From assembly GCA_018398815.1 (NCBI GenBank), contig CM031595.1:44607513-44643785 (forward strand): DNA of 36,273 nt. Reading direction: 5' to 3'. The position numbers and the translations under genes were made by a program. The DNA comes from Conus ventricosus. Taxonomy: Eukaryota > Mollusca > Gastropoda > Neogastropoda > Conidae. Of this stretch, positions 1-9,316 are shown piece by piece; within the stretch, counting starts at the first letter, position 1; the number at the start of each line of letters is the position of its first letter. The notes below the pieces were generated by a model, which had not been told where the DNA came from, did no database searches, and saw nothing but the letters and a program-made list of their open reading frames with translations.

Positions 1-93
1 TGCGCGCACACACACACACCCCCCCCCCCCCCCCCCCCCCCCCACACACACACACAGCACACACACACACACACACTCACTCACTCACTCACA

Positions 94-150
<57 letters not shown>

Positions 151-165
151 ACACACACACAAATC
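1..165. repeat. AC microsatellite with internal poly-C run
   Basis: The window opens inside a compound array. It holds CA dinucleotides, an uninterrupted run of about 25 C (19-43), CA/CACT units, then CA again with a short alternating GC stretch near 135-148. The left edge is cut by the window. Alternating purine-pyrimidine of this kind can adopt Z-DNA. The poly-C length should be treated cautiously because homopolymers are error-prone. Confidence 0.95.
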
Positions 166-235
166 TGCCTGACAGCATAAAATATAATGATAGATAGGGA
201 AATATGCAGATAGACTGTAAACCAAAAAGAAGAGG

Positions 236-640
236 ATTACTCAAGTGTGTTGAGACCAAAAGGATAAATAGTTTTGAGTTTGCTCATCCAGAATTTTTCC
301 CTTCGAATCCTAACATCATACTCATTTGAAAATACTTTTCTATAGGTATACATTGCATATCCTGAAGTGTGTGTCCGACAGAGTTGAAATGGTGAGCGAT
401 GTGAGTGCCTGTGTTCTTTAATATGTGTGATCTATGTAAATAAAATCTAGTTTTGAGGGCATTTTTTGGTTCCTCCAACATATTGCGCATTCTTACAGGA
501 GCGACAGAACAACAAATAAATTACATTGGCAGTGTGACACGACATACGTCTGATTTGAAAAGTCTCTCCTGTAACATCACTCTTAAATCTAGAAGTACTG
601 ATTAAATGTTCTCTGCACAAAACACAAGATGTACACGCAC
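236..640 (-). pseudogene. Penelope-like element, C-terminal GIY-YIG endonuclease remnant
   Basis: Read on the minus strand, three frames together look like the C-terminal endonuclease of a Penelope-like retroelement. Residues encoded at about 640-450 show a Cys-x2-Cys...His pattern, then VIYLLFC and QYVGGT, which fit the GIY and YIG halves of the nuclease core. A frameshift near 450-470 leads to a second frame containing HHFNSVGH and IEKYF, the usual middle of this domain. A second frameshift near 310-320 leads to a third frame containing RREKFW and YPFGLN, the usual end, stopping at TAA (complement of 237-239). In the family this nuclease works with an upstream reverse transcriptase for target-primed insertion. 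No reverse transcriptase is visible upstream (above 640), where sequence turns into simple repeat, so this is a truncated, frameshifted relic. The order of motifs makes the domain call firm; the exact clade is not resolved. Confidence 0.8.
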
Positions 641-807
641 GGAGGCACACAAAGACAGATAGAGACATACATACAAACAAGCACACATATTGACATACAC
701 GGATTGACATACTGACAAACATACAAACGGATGGATAGATAGATAGATAGATCGACAGGTAAATGTTGAAGAACTAGATAGTCGAAGCTACCAATTTTGT
801 ATACAGT

Positions 808-810
<3 letters not shown>
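641..810. repeat. Low-complexity ACAT/GACA-rich stretch with (GATA)n
   Basis: Degenerate CA, CATA and GACA words give way to (GATA)n/(GATG)n at about 729-752. Open frames here translate to Cys/Val-rich strings and are not coding. The stretch replaces what would be the upstream part of the Penelope-like element. Confidence 0.7.

Positions 811-876
<66 letters not shown>
811..876. repeat. (AC)n microsatellite, about 33 units
   Basis: A pure AC dinucleotide run with no interruption. It ends at an ATGTGAACAC junction into unique sequence. Confidence 0.98.
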
Positions 877-880
<4 letters not shown>

Positions 881-1256
881 GAACACAGTCGGATGTATTT
901 ACTTAACAGACAACGAGAGGTTTTGAACCGAAGCGTTCTGTGCAGCCAGCATTTGCCTGTAAACACGTCCTTTTATGAGAGTTCCCGAGTTCTCTGTCCT
1001 TTCTACGGTATCCTAACAATCACCATAGAAAAACTGCCAATATTGCCAGCAGTGCAACATTACTGCACTAGGAAACGGAGAGGGGGTTATCAACATAGCT
1101 TGTGGCACTGTTGAAATAGGTGGAGGTTTAAAGTTTGAACTTCAAGATGAAGCAGAGTCGAGGTATAAAGTGCGTGACATGAAATACAGTTTTCTTCGCG
1201 CGGAGACCGTGATGATTACTTTCTCGAAGCAGGTTATGTTTTAGCCGTGTCTGTTG
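877..1256. other. Unassigned unique sequence
   Basis: No domain, tRNA, splice-bounded exon or known repeat end could be recognised. Short frames on both strands lack recognisable motifs and I treat them as noise. I see nothing else here. Confidence 0.5.
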
Positions 1257-1295
<39 letters not shown>

Positions 1296-1600
1296 ATCAA
1301 GATTACGCAAACTCTACAGAACCGATTTGAACGAAACTTGGTGGAACGATGAAATGTGGCCCAAGGACGGATCCGTTAGGATTTGGTGAGAATCTGGATT
1401 TGAAGGGCCGATCCAGCAACTGTTCAACAATGGTGAAGTTTAAACCGATTTTGAACAAAACATGACGGAAAGATGGATCGGGGCTCAAGGATGAACCATG
1501 TACGTTTGGAGCGGATCCGGATCGTAGGGTGGATCCAGAATGGGTTCGACTTCGACGGGAGTCTACGCTCTCCCGAGTATCCTTCCAGTCCATGTTGTTA
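1257..1600. repeat. Dispersed repeat headed by (GTCT)n
   Basis: A (GTCT)n run (1261-1294) leads straight into a characteristic non-coding sequence with the words ACCGATTTGAACGAAACTTG and GGATCCGGATC, ending with a CGGGAGTCTACGCTCTCCCGAG word near 1556-1578 that is itself a short imperfect inverted repeat. I recall this word order as a dispersed repeat in many invertebrate genomes, but I cannot assign its class from sequence alone. It has no coding capacity. It adjoins the old SINE copy that follows. Confidence 0.55.
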
Positions 1601-2190
1601 CTTCCTAATAACTCGTTACTGTGGGCTTGAAGATCTTGGGTTCGAGGCCCACTGGAAGAAATAATTGGCGTAATTTTTTTTTTTTTTCAAATTATGGCTA
1701 GAGTCTACCCACAGTTGAGTGAGCTATGGGGCTCTCATGGGAAGAGTGGAACCACCTGTCGAGTTTCATCCGCTTAACGAACGAATCTCGGAATGCCTCT
1801 CCAATTTTCGAACGAACCCCGCGGGAGTCTGTATCTCTCGGGCCTGACTGACGCGAGGACAGATCATGGAAGGAAACATGCAGATCCTCCCTGTCATGCT
1901 GTCCTGGATCAGAATGAAACTCCACAGCCATAATCTTCGTGATCCACATCCTCACTGATAACCTTACAGTGTCCAATTCTGTGGTCCCATGTCTCCTGCA
2001 CTCGTGGTGACCTCAGTTTCCATATCCTCTACATGCCTTTTGCCCCTGATGAGCGCGGGTCGTTAGTATCGGCACAATCACGGAGGCTGACGTTGGAGGG
2101 ACGTGATGGCGGCCTTGGGAGGGCGACGATTCCTCATTTTGGCTCCAGAACTTAGCGATTATTGTCGCTAGTATGTTCACTTACTCATTT
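1600..2190 (+). mobile_element. Old, diverged copy of the long tRNA-headed SINE
   Basis: This stretch aligns by eye along its length with the SINEs at 4102 and 7240. A B-box-like GGTTCGAGGCC lies at 1639-1649. It is followed by a body containing CGAGTTTCATCCGCTTAA, GTCTGTATCTCTCGGGCCTG and GTGGTGACCTCAGTTTC, and a late GCGATTATTGTCGCTAGTA word near 2155-2173. The A box is not recognisable, and the last 200-250 bp of the full element, including the A-rich tail, are missing. A T-run at 1673-1686 interrupts the head region. It is clearly older than the other three copies. Confidence 0.7.
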
Positions 2191-2224
2191 TCAGTGGGCT
2201 GCTATGGTGGTCGAACTTAATCAC

Positions 2225-2555
2225 CATAACAACAGTAACTATGAGTCATGGATCAGGTGATGATGACATATGAAATCAGGTAATCTCGACTCTATCAAAT
2301 AAGAATGGTTGTGACTCATGAAAATAGATATTATGACTAATGAAAACAGGTAGTTATGACTCATGAAAACAATCATGACTCACAAAAGCAGATAATCATG
2401 AATTATGATTCCAGAGAGCATGTACTTTTGGTTCATGAAATCTGACAGTTATCGCGCATGAACTCAGATAATTATGACACCAGAAATCAGGTATACAAGA
2501 CTGAAGAAATGCAGTAATTCTGACTCATGCAAGCAGGCAACTTTGACTCAAGCTA
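2225..2555. repeat. Degenerate 20-28 bp minisatellite rich in TGACTCA
   Basis: About a dozen irregular repeats of a unit resembling ATGACTCATGAAAACAGGTA. The heptamer TGACTCA or its complement TGAGTCA occurs at 2242, 2312, 2357, 2376, 2521 and 2544 and matches the AP-1/bZIP consensus. Sister copies of the surrounding R block near 8150 and 10280 keep only one or two units, so this array probably expanded locally. Whether any bZIP factor binds is unknown. Confidence 0.7.
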
Positions 2556-3104
2556 CTGGCATCACTGGTCTTTAAGAGACCGCTTCGCAAATGCGCCGAG
2601 TAATGAAAGCCTTAAACAACTGTCACGATGAACTATTTTCGTTGCTGACAGCCTTTTAGGGGCGTCGGGTCGTTGTCTTTCTGAGGACTTGTTATCTGAT
2701 GTCTGTACAGCGTCAGAATCAGAGAAAATGAATTTCATGTCGTGATCATCGCTTTCATTTATTTATTTTTTAAATAGTAGTGACTATTTTCACGTTACTT
2801 TTTTCTTGTTGATCATTACGAAATAGTAATTACGATCTGTCGATGCTACCAAAATACCATAAGATGGTTAGGATAGACAGGGGATCAGGATGGGGGGGGG
2901 GGGGGGGGAGTAATTGAAGTATAAACATGGTTTTCCATTTAGTCAATTCATCGCTCCCAGCATACTTCTTTGGTGTGTGTGTGGGGGGGGGGGAGAGGGG
3001 GGGGGGGGGCTGGTCACATCCACAGCCCGGATCGATTTGCAGCCATGTAGACACTGATCCTCTCTTGAATTTCCACTGAATGAGTTCACTGCTCTGTTTC
3101 TCCT

Positions 3105-3540
3105 TCTTCTTCTTCTTCTTTTTCTAATGCTATGCCTACAGTCTTCATCTTCTTCTAATACTAGGCCTACAGTCTTCTTCTTTTTCTATATACCGGGCCT
3201 ACAGTCTTCTTCTTCTTCTTCTAATACTAGGCCTACAGTCTTCTTCTTTTTCTATATACCGGGCCTACAGTCTTCTTCTTCTTCTTCTAATACTAGGCCT
3301 ACAGTCTTCTTCTTCTAATACTAGGCATACAGTCTTCTTCTTTTTCTATATACCGGGCCTACAGTCTTCTTCTTCTTCTTCTTCTTCTTCTTCTTCTAAT
3401 ACTAGGCCTACAGTCTTCTTCTTTTTCTATATACCGGGCCTACAGTCTTCTTCTTCTTCTTCTAATACTAGGCCTACAGTCTTCTTCTAATACTAGGCCT
3501 ACAGTCTGTCCTCTTCTAATACTAAGTCTACAGTCTGGAT
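3105..3540. repeat. Minisatellite with two alternating unit types (higher-order about 63 bp)
   Basis: Two roughly 31-bp units alternate: one with TTCTTCTAATACTAGGCCTA and one with TTTTTCTATATACCGGGCCT, both ending CAGTCTTC. There are about 14 units. At the matching place in sister R copies (near 6225, 8485 and 9630) there is a single TACAGTC- or CACAGTC-type segment, so the array expanded after the R copies diverged. Translation gives Ser/Phe-rich noise. Confidence 0.85.
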
Positions 3541-3767
3541 CTGTTCCCAGATCGTCTTTGTTGTAGCTGTCTATTGTTCGACATGATGGTTTGTTCGTTC
3601 CCGTTCTAGTTCTTGTTTTTTTTTTTCTCTTTCTTTTAAGAAGTCAGACCATCTCCGCTAGATGGTATCGTGTCAGCGTTTGAATGACTAACACACTGAC
3701 TCGCTGGCACTACAAAAAATAGCTCAGCAGAGCATGTCCCTTCAAAGAATACGTTCCATTTTTGGAT

Positions 3768-3781
3768 CACACACGCACACG

Positions 3782-3834
<53 letters not shown>

Positions 3835-3857
3835 ACACACACACACACACACACACG
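3768..3857. repeat. (AC)n microsatellite inside R copy 1
   Basis: A CA array with a few CG steps. It occupies the same relative place as the arrays at 6717, 8821 and 9891 in the other R copies. Confidence 0.97.
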
Positions 3858-4101
3858 CCCTTGTCAAAGATTTATGACGAGGTTGACACCACAAGAAAAG
3901 ATAGGGCTCTGCACTTGCACTTTCCAACATCTGGAGTTCATTTCCCGGCGAGTGAAGCAAGCGGATTTCCTCCAGCCTTCGTCGGTGAATAAAACGATCA
4001 CAGGACCTGCTTGCATCAGCAGTCCGGGGAAAGAGCGTTATCACCCTCGTCTGTCATCAAAACAGTTAATTCAAAACGACAACAACAAAAATGATCACAA
4101 C

Positions 4102-4940
4102 CAGCCGCCGTGGCGAAGTGGTTAACGTCGCGGACTCCCGGCTGGGAGGTCGTGGGTTCAAATCCCATCAGAAGTCATGTGGGTTTTTCTGCCCCGACCG
4201 GCTCCTACCCAGAGTTGAGTTGCTGCGGACTCAGTTGGGACCACACAGTCGAGTTTCATCCACTTAATGGATGCGTTTCTGAGAGTGTTGCTCAAATTTC
4301 ATGACCAACACTGCAGGTGTCTGTATCTCTCGGGCCTGATTGACGCCGGGATATATTATGAAAGGAAGCGAAGTGTACAGCCCTGTCATGTAGTCTCAGA
4401 CCGAAATGGAAATCCGTAGCATCATCTTTAATCATTTCTCATTCTCATCGATCAGCATTAAAAAAAAAAACAAAAAAAACTCTCAAATTCTGTGGCACTT
4501 CATGCCCTGCTCTCATGGTGACCTCAGGTTCGATGTCCTCTCCACGTCTGTGGCCTTGGTTTGGTTTCGTCGGGGTCAACCGGTATCGGCGAGTCCCTGG
4601 GGGCTGTCAGTTGGTCGGACGTGGTGGCGCCCTCCGGAGGGGAGAGCTCACTCACGCCGGCTCGCGGCCTAAGCAATTATTGTCGTCAGTAGAGGGCTTA
4701 GAGGTGGTGGCCTGCGTATGTTAGATCATGAAACGGCGCCACTGAACACACCGTTGTGGACTCGGCAGCAGTGCGGTCTCCTCCGGTGTGTTCCTCTGAC
4801 GACTTGACATTGACTGTCCCTGTGATTGCCGGTGCCGGGGCTGCGGCGGGCCGACGCGGCTGTGGAGGTGTTTATAGGGAATTGAGGGGCGTGGGTGCAC
4901 TGCTTGAGTGGCGCACAGGTATTGGACGAAAAAAAAAAAT
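4102..4940 (+). mobile_element. tRNA-headed SINE, about 0.83 kb, copy A
   Basis: The head CCAGCCGCCGTGGCGAAGTG begins a tRNA-like segment with both internal pol III promoter boxes, followed by a long body with no open frame of interest and a short A-run (4931-4940). Shared body landmarks with the other copies are CGAGTTTCATCCACTTAATG, GAGAGCTCACTCACGCCGGC and GACTTGACATTGACTG. The insertion lies within the closing segment of R copy 1. The flanking duplication is imperfect (AATGATCACAA before, AAATTCACTAA after). At more than 800 bp it is long for a SINE, so it may be a composite with a LINE-derived or unrelated body. SINEs are mobilised in trans by a partner LINE; the partner is not identified here. 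Confidence 0.85.
4111..4165 (+). promoter_or_regulatory. Internal RNA polymerase III promoter (A and B boxes)
   Basis: The A box TGGCGAAGTGG at 4111-4121 fits the consensus. The B box GGTTCAAATCC at 4155-4165 differs from the GGTTCGANTCC consensus at one base. Spacing is tRNA-like. These are the best-preserved boxes of the family in this window. Confidence 0.8.
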
Positions 4941-5037
4941 TCACTAATAATGTTAACAATTATCATCACTTATGTTCATATTCATGCTTACTTATTTTGA
5001 CATTTTGGTGCGCTGATAGTTCTTAATTACTTATTTT

Positions 5038-5905
5038 CTTTCTTATTTTTTCTGTTCCCATCTTCTGTGCCACCTCAGGACATTGCACCACGCCCTCATT
5101 CCGGGACACCCCGTCCACAGCCACAGCCCCCCGGTCCAGTCCCGCCGCAGCCAGGTACTGGCCATCCACTGGGAGCAGTCAATGTCAAGGTCGTCAAGAG
5201 GAAAACCCACCGGCGAGAGACGTGCACTGCTGCCGTGTTCGCTTCGTTGGTGTTCAGTGGCGCGGTTCTGATCCAAAATATGATGGACACACCTACTAGC
5301 CCCCTACTGACACAATTAATTACTTAGTCGCGGAGGCCGGCGTGAGTGAGCTCTCCCTCTGAGGGCGGCCACCCCGTCCGTCCTACGACAGGCCCCCGTG
5401 GACACGCCGATGTCCGGTGGACCCGACGGAAACAAATCAAAGGCTACAGACGTGGAGAGAGAAAAACATCGAATGAGATCACCCATGAGAGCAGGCTTCG
5501 TGAAGGGCACAGAATTTGAGACTGTTTTTGGTGCTGATTGATAAGAATGGGATGATTAAGTTGTTGCTACGGATTTCATTCCGGTCTGAGACTGCATGAC
5601 CGGCTGTTCTCTATTGCTTCCTTTTATAACATAACTGGCGTCAACCAGGCCCGTGAGATACAGGACTCCTGCCGTGTTGGTATTGAAGTTTGAGCAACAC
5701 TCTCAGAGACGCATCCCTTAAGTGGCTGAAATCGGGCTGTGTGGGTCCAGTTTTCCATAACATGAGCCCGTAACAAATCAACTCTGGTTGGAGCCAGTCG
5801 GAGCGGTAGAAAAATCCCACAGGGACTCTGTGGGATCGAACCAACGAACCTCCCAGCCGGGAAGTCCGCGACGCTAACCACCTCGTCACGGCGGCTGCCG
5901 CTGGT
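5038..5905 (-). mobile_element. tRNA-headed SINE, about 0.87 kb, copy B (inverted)
   Basis: This is the same element as at 4102, in reverse orientation. Its head is at 5832-5905, with a B-box complement at 5832-5842 and an A-box complement at 5878-5888 that has one mismatch. Its T-rich (A-tail) end is at about 5038-5053. It is bracketed by ATTACTTATTTT (5026-5037) and ATTACTCATTTT (5906-5917), 11 of 12 identical, a credible target-site duplication. R copy 4 keeps the uninterrupted site GATTACTCATTTT near 10220. Copies A and B lie head-out within 100 bp of each other in opposite orientation, so they can form a large imperfect inverted repeat. Confidence 0.85.
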
Positions 5906-5945
5906 ATTACTCATTTTGATTGTTTTAAGCTGTTATTGTTGTCCT

Positions 5946-6817
5946 GACGTAATGGCAAAGAAAATCTTTCATAATAACTCTTGAAAATAACGGATACAGA
6001 TGACTTATGAAAACAAGTAATTTTACTTCGGCTGAATGTGCAAACGTTCTCGTCCATTCGTAACTTTGAGCTCTGAGAAGGGGTTGAGGGGGAGGTAGGA
6101 GCGCAAGTCCAGGCGACTGATCGATTTGTCTGCTATGTAGACACTTGACCCTGTCTTGAGTTTCCGTGAGATTAGTTTCACCTCTCTTCTTCTTCTTCCT
6201 TTTCTTTCTTCTTTCTTCTTTATACTCGGTGCACAGTCTGGCTCTTTACCCAGTTTGTTCTTTGGCTCGATCTGTTTTTATCATTATCATAAAACTGTTA
6301 TTTGTTTTTTTAACGTTCAAACACCATCTTGCATCGGAATTTGAAAAGATAAGCGATTGCCTCGTTCTTCTTTTCGTTGTCCCGAGTGTTGCTTTTATCT
6401 ACTGTTGAAGAAGACCTAATGAGGTCGAAACGGCGTCGTGAATTTGTCTGTGATTCGTTTGTCTACGTTGTTATGGGGGGGGGGCCGATTCCTTATCAAC
6501 ACTTTTAAAAGATTTATTTATTCATTTGTTGGACCAAGATAGTTCGTTTGTTCTCTTTTTCACCGTTTCAAATCATTCTTACCGGATGGTGATTGTTTCA
6601 ACATTAAAATAACATGCCACGTTGTCGTGATTTTTCCCACAAAGTGGCATTACAGGAAAATGGCTAACAAACGCATGTACTTTCAAAGATACGAATTTGT
6701 TTCCGTTCTTAAATCGTACACACACGCGCGAGCGCATGCACACTCACACACACACACACACACAACTCACACACCACACACCACCCACACAACACACCAC
6801 TCAAACTACTCACAACG

Positions 6818-6856
<39 letters not shown>

Positions 6857-7239
6857 AACACACACACACACACACACACGTGTCAAAGATTTACGGACGG
6901 GCCTGGAACACAAGAAAAAGACTTAGGGCTATGCACTTGTACTTTCAAACATCTGGAGTTCGTTTCCATGGTAAGTGAAGCCAAGCTGGATTTTCCTCAC
7001 AGCTGTTCGTTGGTGATTAAGTATCGGATGATTTGCTTGCATAACAAACCCGGAGAGAAGAGTTTTATTTCCTCGGTCTGTCATCAAAACAGTCATCAAA
7101 ACAGTCACTTTCTAGACAAGAATAATCACTTATGTTTTCCGTTTCTTCACTTACGTTCATACCTCATATTTACTTATTTTTTGTTACTATGCCTGTATTG
7201 TGGTCTAATGTAAAGGTAATGAAGGGACTGTCTTTATGA
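5946..7239. repeat. R family, copy 2
   Basis: The R markers recur in order: GATCGATTTGTCTGCTATGT near 6120, a CTT-rich tract (6183-6215), GGTGATTGTTTCAACA near 6585, an AC array, GTCAAAGATTTACGGACGGG (6882 onward), ACTTGTACTTTCAAACATCT, and a closing AATAATCACTTATGTTTTCC. A SINE interrupts its end at 7240. The CTT tract is short and unexpanded here, unlike copy 1. Confidence 0.7.
6717..6880. repeat. Imperfect (AC)n array inside R copy 2
   Basis: CA repeats are broken by ACC, AACT and CGCGCG steps. Frames through it read as His-Thr repeats and are not coding. Confidence 0.95.
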
Positions 7240-8106
7240 TCCCAGCCGCCCGTGGCGAGTCCGAAGTGGTTAGCGTTCGCGGACTCCCGGCTGGGAGGTC
7301 GTGGGTTTCGGAATCCCATCAGAGTCATGTGGAGTTTTTTCTGCCCCGACCGGCTATCCTTCCCAGAGTTGAGTTTGCCTGCTGCGGAATCAGTTGGAAG
7401 ACTGGGACCACACAGTCGAGTTTCATCCACTTAATGGATGCGGGCTTCTGAGAAGTGTTGCTCAAATTTCATGACCAACCACTGCAGGTGCCTGTATTCT
7501 CGGGCCTGGTTGACGCCAGGGATTTATATGAATGGACGCGTAGAGTACAGCCCTGTCATGTATTCTCAGACCGAAATGGAAATCCGTAGCATCATCTTAA
7601 TATCCTCATTTCCATTGATCAGCATTTAAAAAATTGTCTCATATTCTGTGGCCTTCATGCCCAGTCTCATGGTGACCTCAATTTCGATGTCCCCTCTTGG
7701 TCTGTGGCCTTGGTTTGCTATCGATCGGGAGTCACCGGTATCGGCGAGTCCATGGGGGCTGTCGTTGGACGGACGTGGTGGCGCCCTCTGAGGGAGAGCT
7801 CACTCACGCCGGCTCCGCGAACAAGCAATTATTGTCGTCAGTTAGGGGGCGGACTTAGTAGGTCGGTGTCCTGCGTATGTTAGATCAGAACTAGGCGCCA
7901 CTGAAACAACCACCGAAGTGGACTCGGCAGCAGTTGCTGTGTCTCCTCGGTGGGTTGCCTCTTGACGACTTGACATTGACTTCTCCTGTGGATTGCTGTG
8001 GTTGACGGGGCTGCGGCGGGGCCAGCCGTCTATGGCTGTTGGACGGGGTTCGTCGGAATGAGGCGGCGTGGGTGCACTGCCTCTGAGGTGGCGCTCAGAG
8101 GTTGGG

Positions 8107-8140
<34 letters not shown>
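7240..8140 (+). mobile_element. tRNA-headed SINE, about 0.9 kb, copy C, with target-site duplication
   Basis: This is a full-length copy of the 4102 family ending in 30 A (8111-8140). It is flanked by a perfect 14-bp duplication GACTGTCTTTATGA at 7226-7239 and 8141-8154, showing insertion by target-primed reverse transcription. The promoter boxes carry extra bases relative to copy A: the A-box region reads TGGCGAGTCCGAAGTGG and the B-box region GGGTTTCGGAATCCC. These may be real inactivating insertions or base-calling errors, since small insertions recur throughout this copy. The long A-tail suggests it is the youngest of the four copies. Confidence 0.9.
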
Positions 8141-8142
<2 letters not shown>

Positions 8143-8752
8143 CTGTCTTTATGACTTTCGAAAAACGATAAGTATGACATGAAACAAGTAACTTTTGCCT
8201 AACTGAAGTTTACATGTGCTTTTTATATATGATGAATTCAGAGCTCCCAGAACATTTTTTGGAGGGGTGAAGGGAGGAGAAAGAGTAGGGCGATTGCAAT
8301 CCGCAGCTTGGATCGATTTGTAGCTATGCCCAGGACACTGATCTCTCTTGAATTGCCTTGGCTATAGTCACTTGTCTTCTTCTTCTTCTTTTTTCTTTTC
8401 TCTCCTCCTCCTCCTTCTGCCTCTCACCCACCTTCTTCTCTTTCTCTGCTCCGCTCCTCCTTTCTTCCTCTCCTTTGTGTTACTCGGCCTACAGTCTGCT
8501 CTGTACCCATTTCATCTTTGTCATGGTTGTTTACTGTTTTGTCTGGCAGGATGGTTCGTTTGTTCTCCGTCTTTTTTCCTTCAGCAGTAAATTATCTCTG
8601 CCAGATGTGTTCACATTTGGATGACACGCAAATTGTCGAGATATTACCATCTCGTCACGTCACTTGAAAATACTTAGCAACACATTTACTTTCAAAGATA
8701 CAAACGTGTGTTTCTGTTCTTTCATCTCTCTTCTCTCTCCCTCTTCGCTCTT

Positions 8753-8795
<43 letters not shown>

Positions 8796-8803
8796 CTCTC
8801 TCG

Positions 8804-8836
<33 letters not shown>

Positions 8837-9316
8837 CTCATCACACACACACAACACACAACACACACATACAGCCTTCTCTCTCTATCTCTTGTTTTTT
8901 ATTGCGCTTTTTTGTTTTTGTTTCTCCACTCTCTTCTCTCTCTCTCTGCTCTCTCTCTCTCTCTCTCCCCTCTTCCACTCTCTCTCTCTCTCTCTCTTAA
9001 CAGAGATTTTCGATAGAAACTAGCACCACAAGAAAAGATAGAGTTCTGCACTTGCACTTTCAAACATCTGGAAGTTTCGTTTCCAATGGAACTGAAGCCA
9101 AGCGGATTTTCTCCGGATTTGTTGGTGAATATAGCTATCGCCAGGATTTGCATGCACCAACGCCAGGGAAACAGAATCTTTTGTCCTCGCTCATTACAAA
9201 ACGTTTTTAAGTCTACAATGATCACTAATGTGTTTCACGTCAGCATCGCTCCTGCCCTTTTGTTTTCTTCCATTACTTGTTTTCTTAATCTGATGTTTGG
9301 TCCTACGTTATAAAAA
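8141..9316. repeat. R family, copy 3
   Basis: After the SINE the R sequence resumes. It has GATGAATTCAGAGCTCCCAG near 8231, GGATCGATTTGTAGCTATG near 8309, a CTT/TC-rich tract, CTCGGCCTACAGTCTGCTC near 8483, GGATGGTTCGTTTGTTCTC (8549), a TC/AC array, then GATAGAGTTCTGCACTTGCA (9038), CATCTGGAAGTTTCGTTTCC and CAATGATCACTAATGTGTTT (9216). This copy preserves the empty SINE-A target as AATGATCACTAATG, which supports the insertion calls in copy 1. Confidence 0.7.
8724..8998. repeat. (TC)n and (AC)n compound array inside R copy 3
   Basis: Long CT runs at 8735-8820 and 8931-8998 flank a short CA stretch (8821-8871) and a small non-repetitive piece. It occupies the position of the AC arrays in the other R copies. 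Confidence 0.95.

Larger units (their letters stand above)
2240..5945. repeat. R family, copy 1 (carrying two SINE insertions)
   Basis: First copy of a segmental repeat. In order it has an opening TGACTCATGAAA-type stretch; a G-rich tract (2892-2908 and 2978-3009); the marker ATCGATTTGCAGCCATGTAG (3031-3050); a CTT-rich tract; a CATGATGGTTTGTTCGTTC-type marker near 3580; an AC array (3768-3857); and a closing segment with GTCAAAGATTTATGACGAGG, GGGCTCTGCACTTGCACTTT and CATCTGGAGTTCATTTCC. The copy resumes at about 4940-5025 and 5918 onward, around SINEs at 4102 and 5038. The same markers recur in order at about 6120, 8310, 9470 and partly 13120. No coding potential is visible, so I read it as a low-copy degenerate tandem duplication. 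It could also be a non-autonomous transposon with unrecognised ends. Confidence 0.7.

Noticed and set aside
4104..4176. tRNA gene
   Set aside because: Both pol III boxes are present, but the segment is the head of a repeated 0.83-kb element, a complete cloverleaf with acceptor stem is not evident, and the copies diverge.
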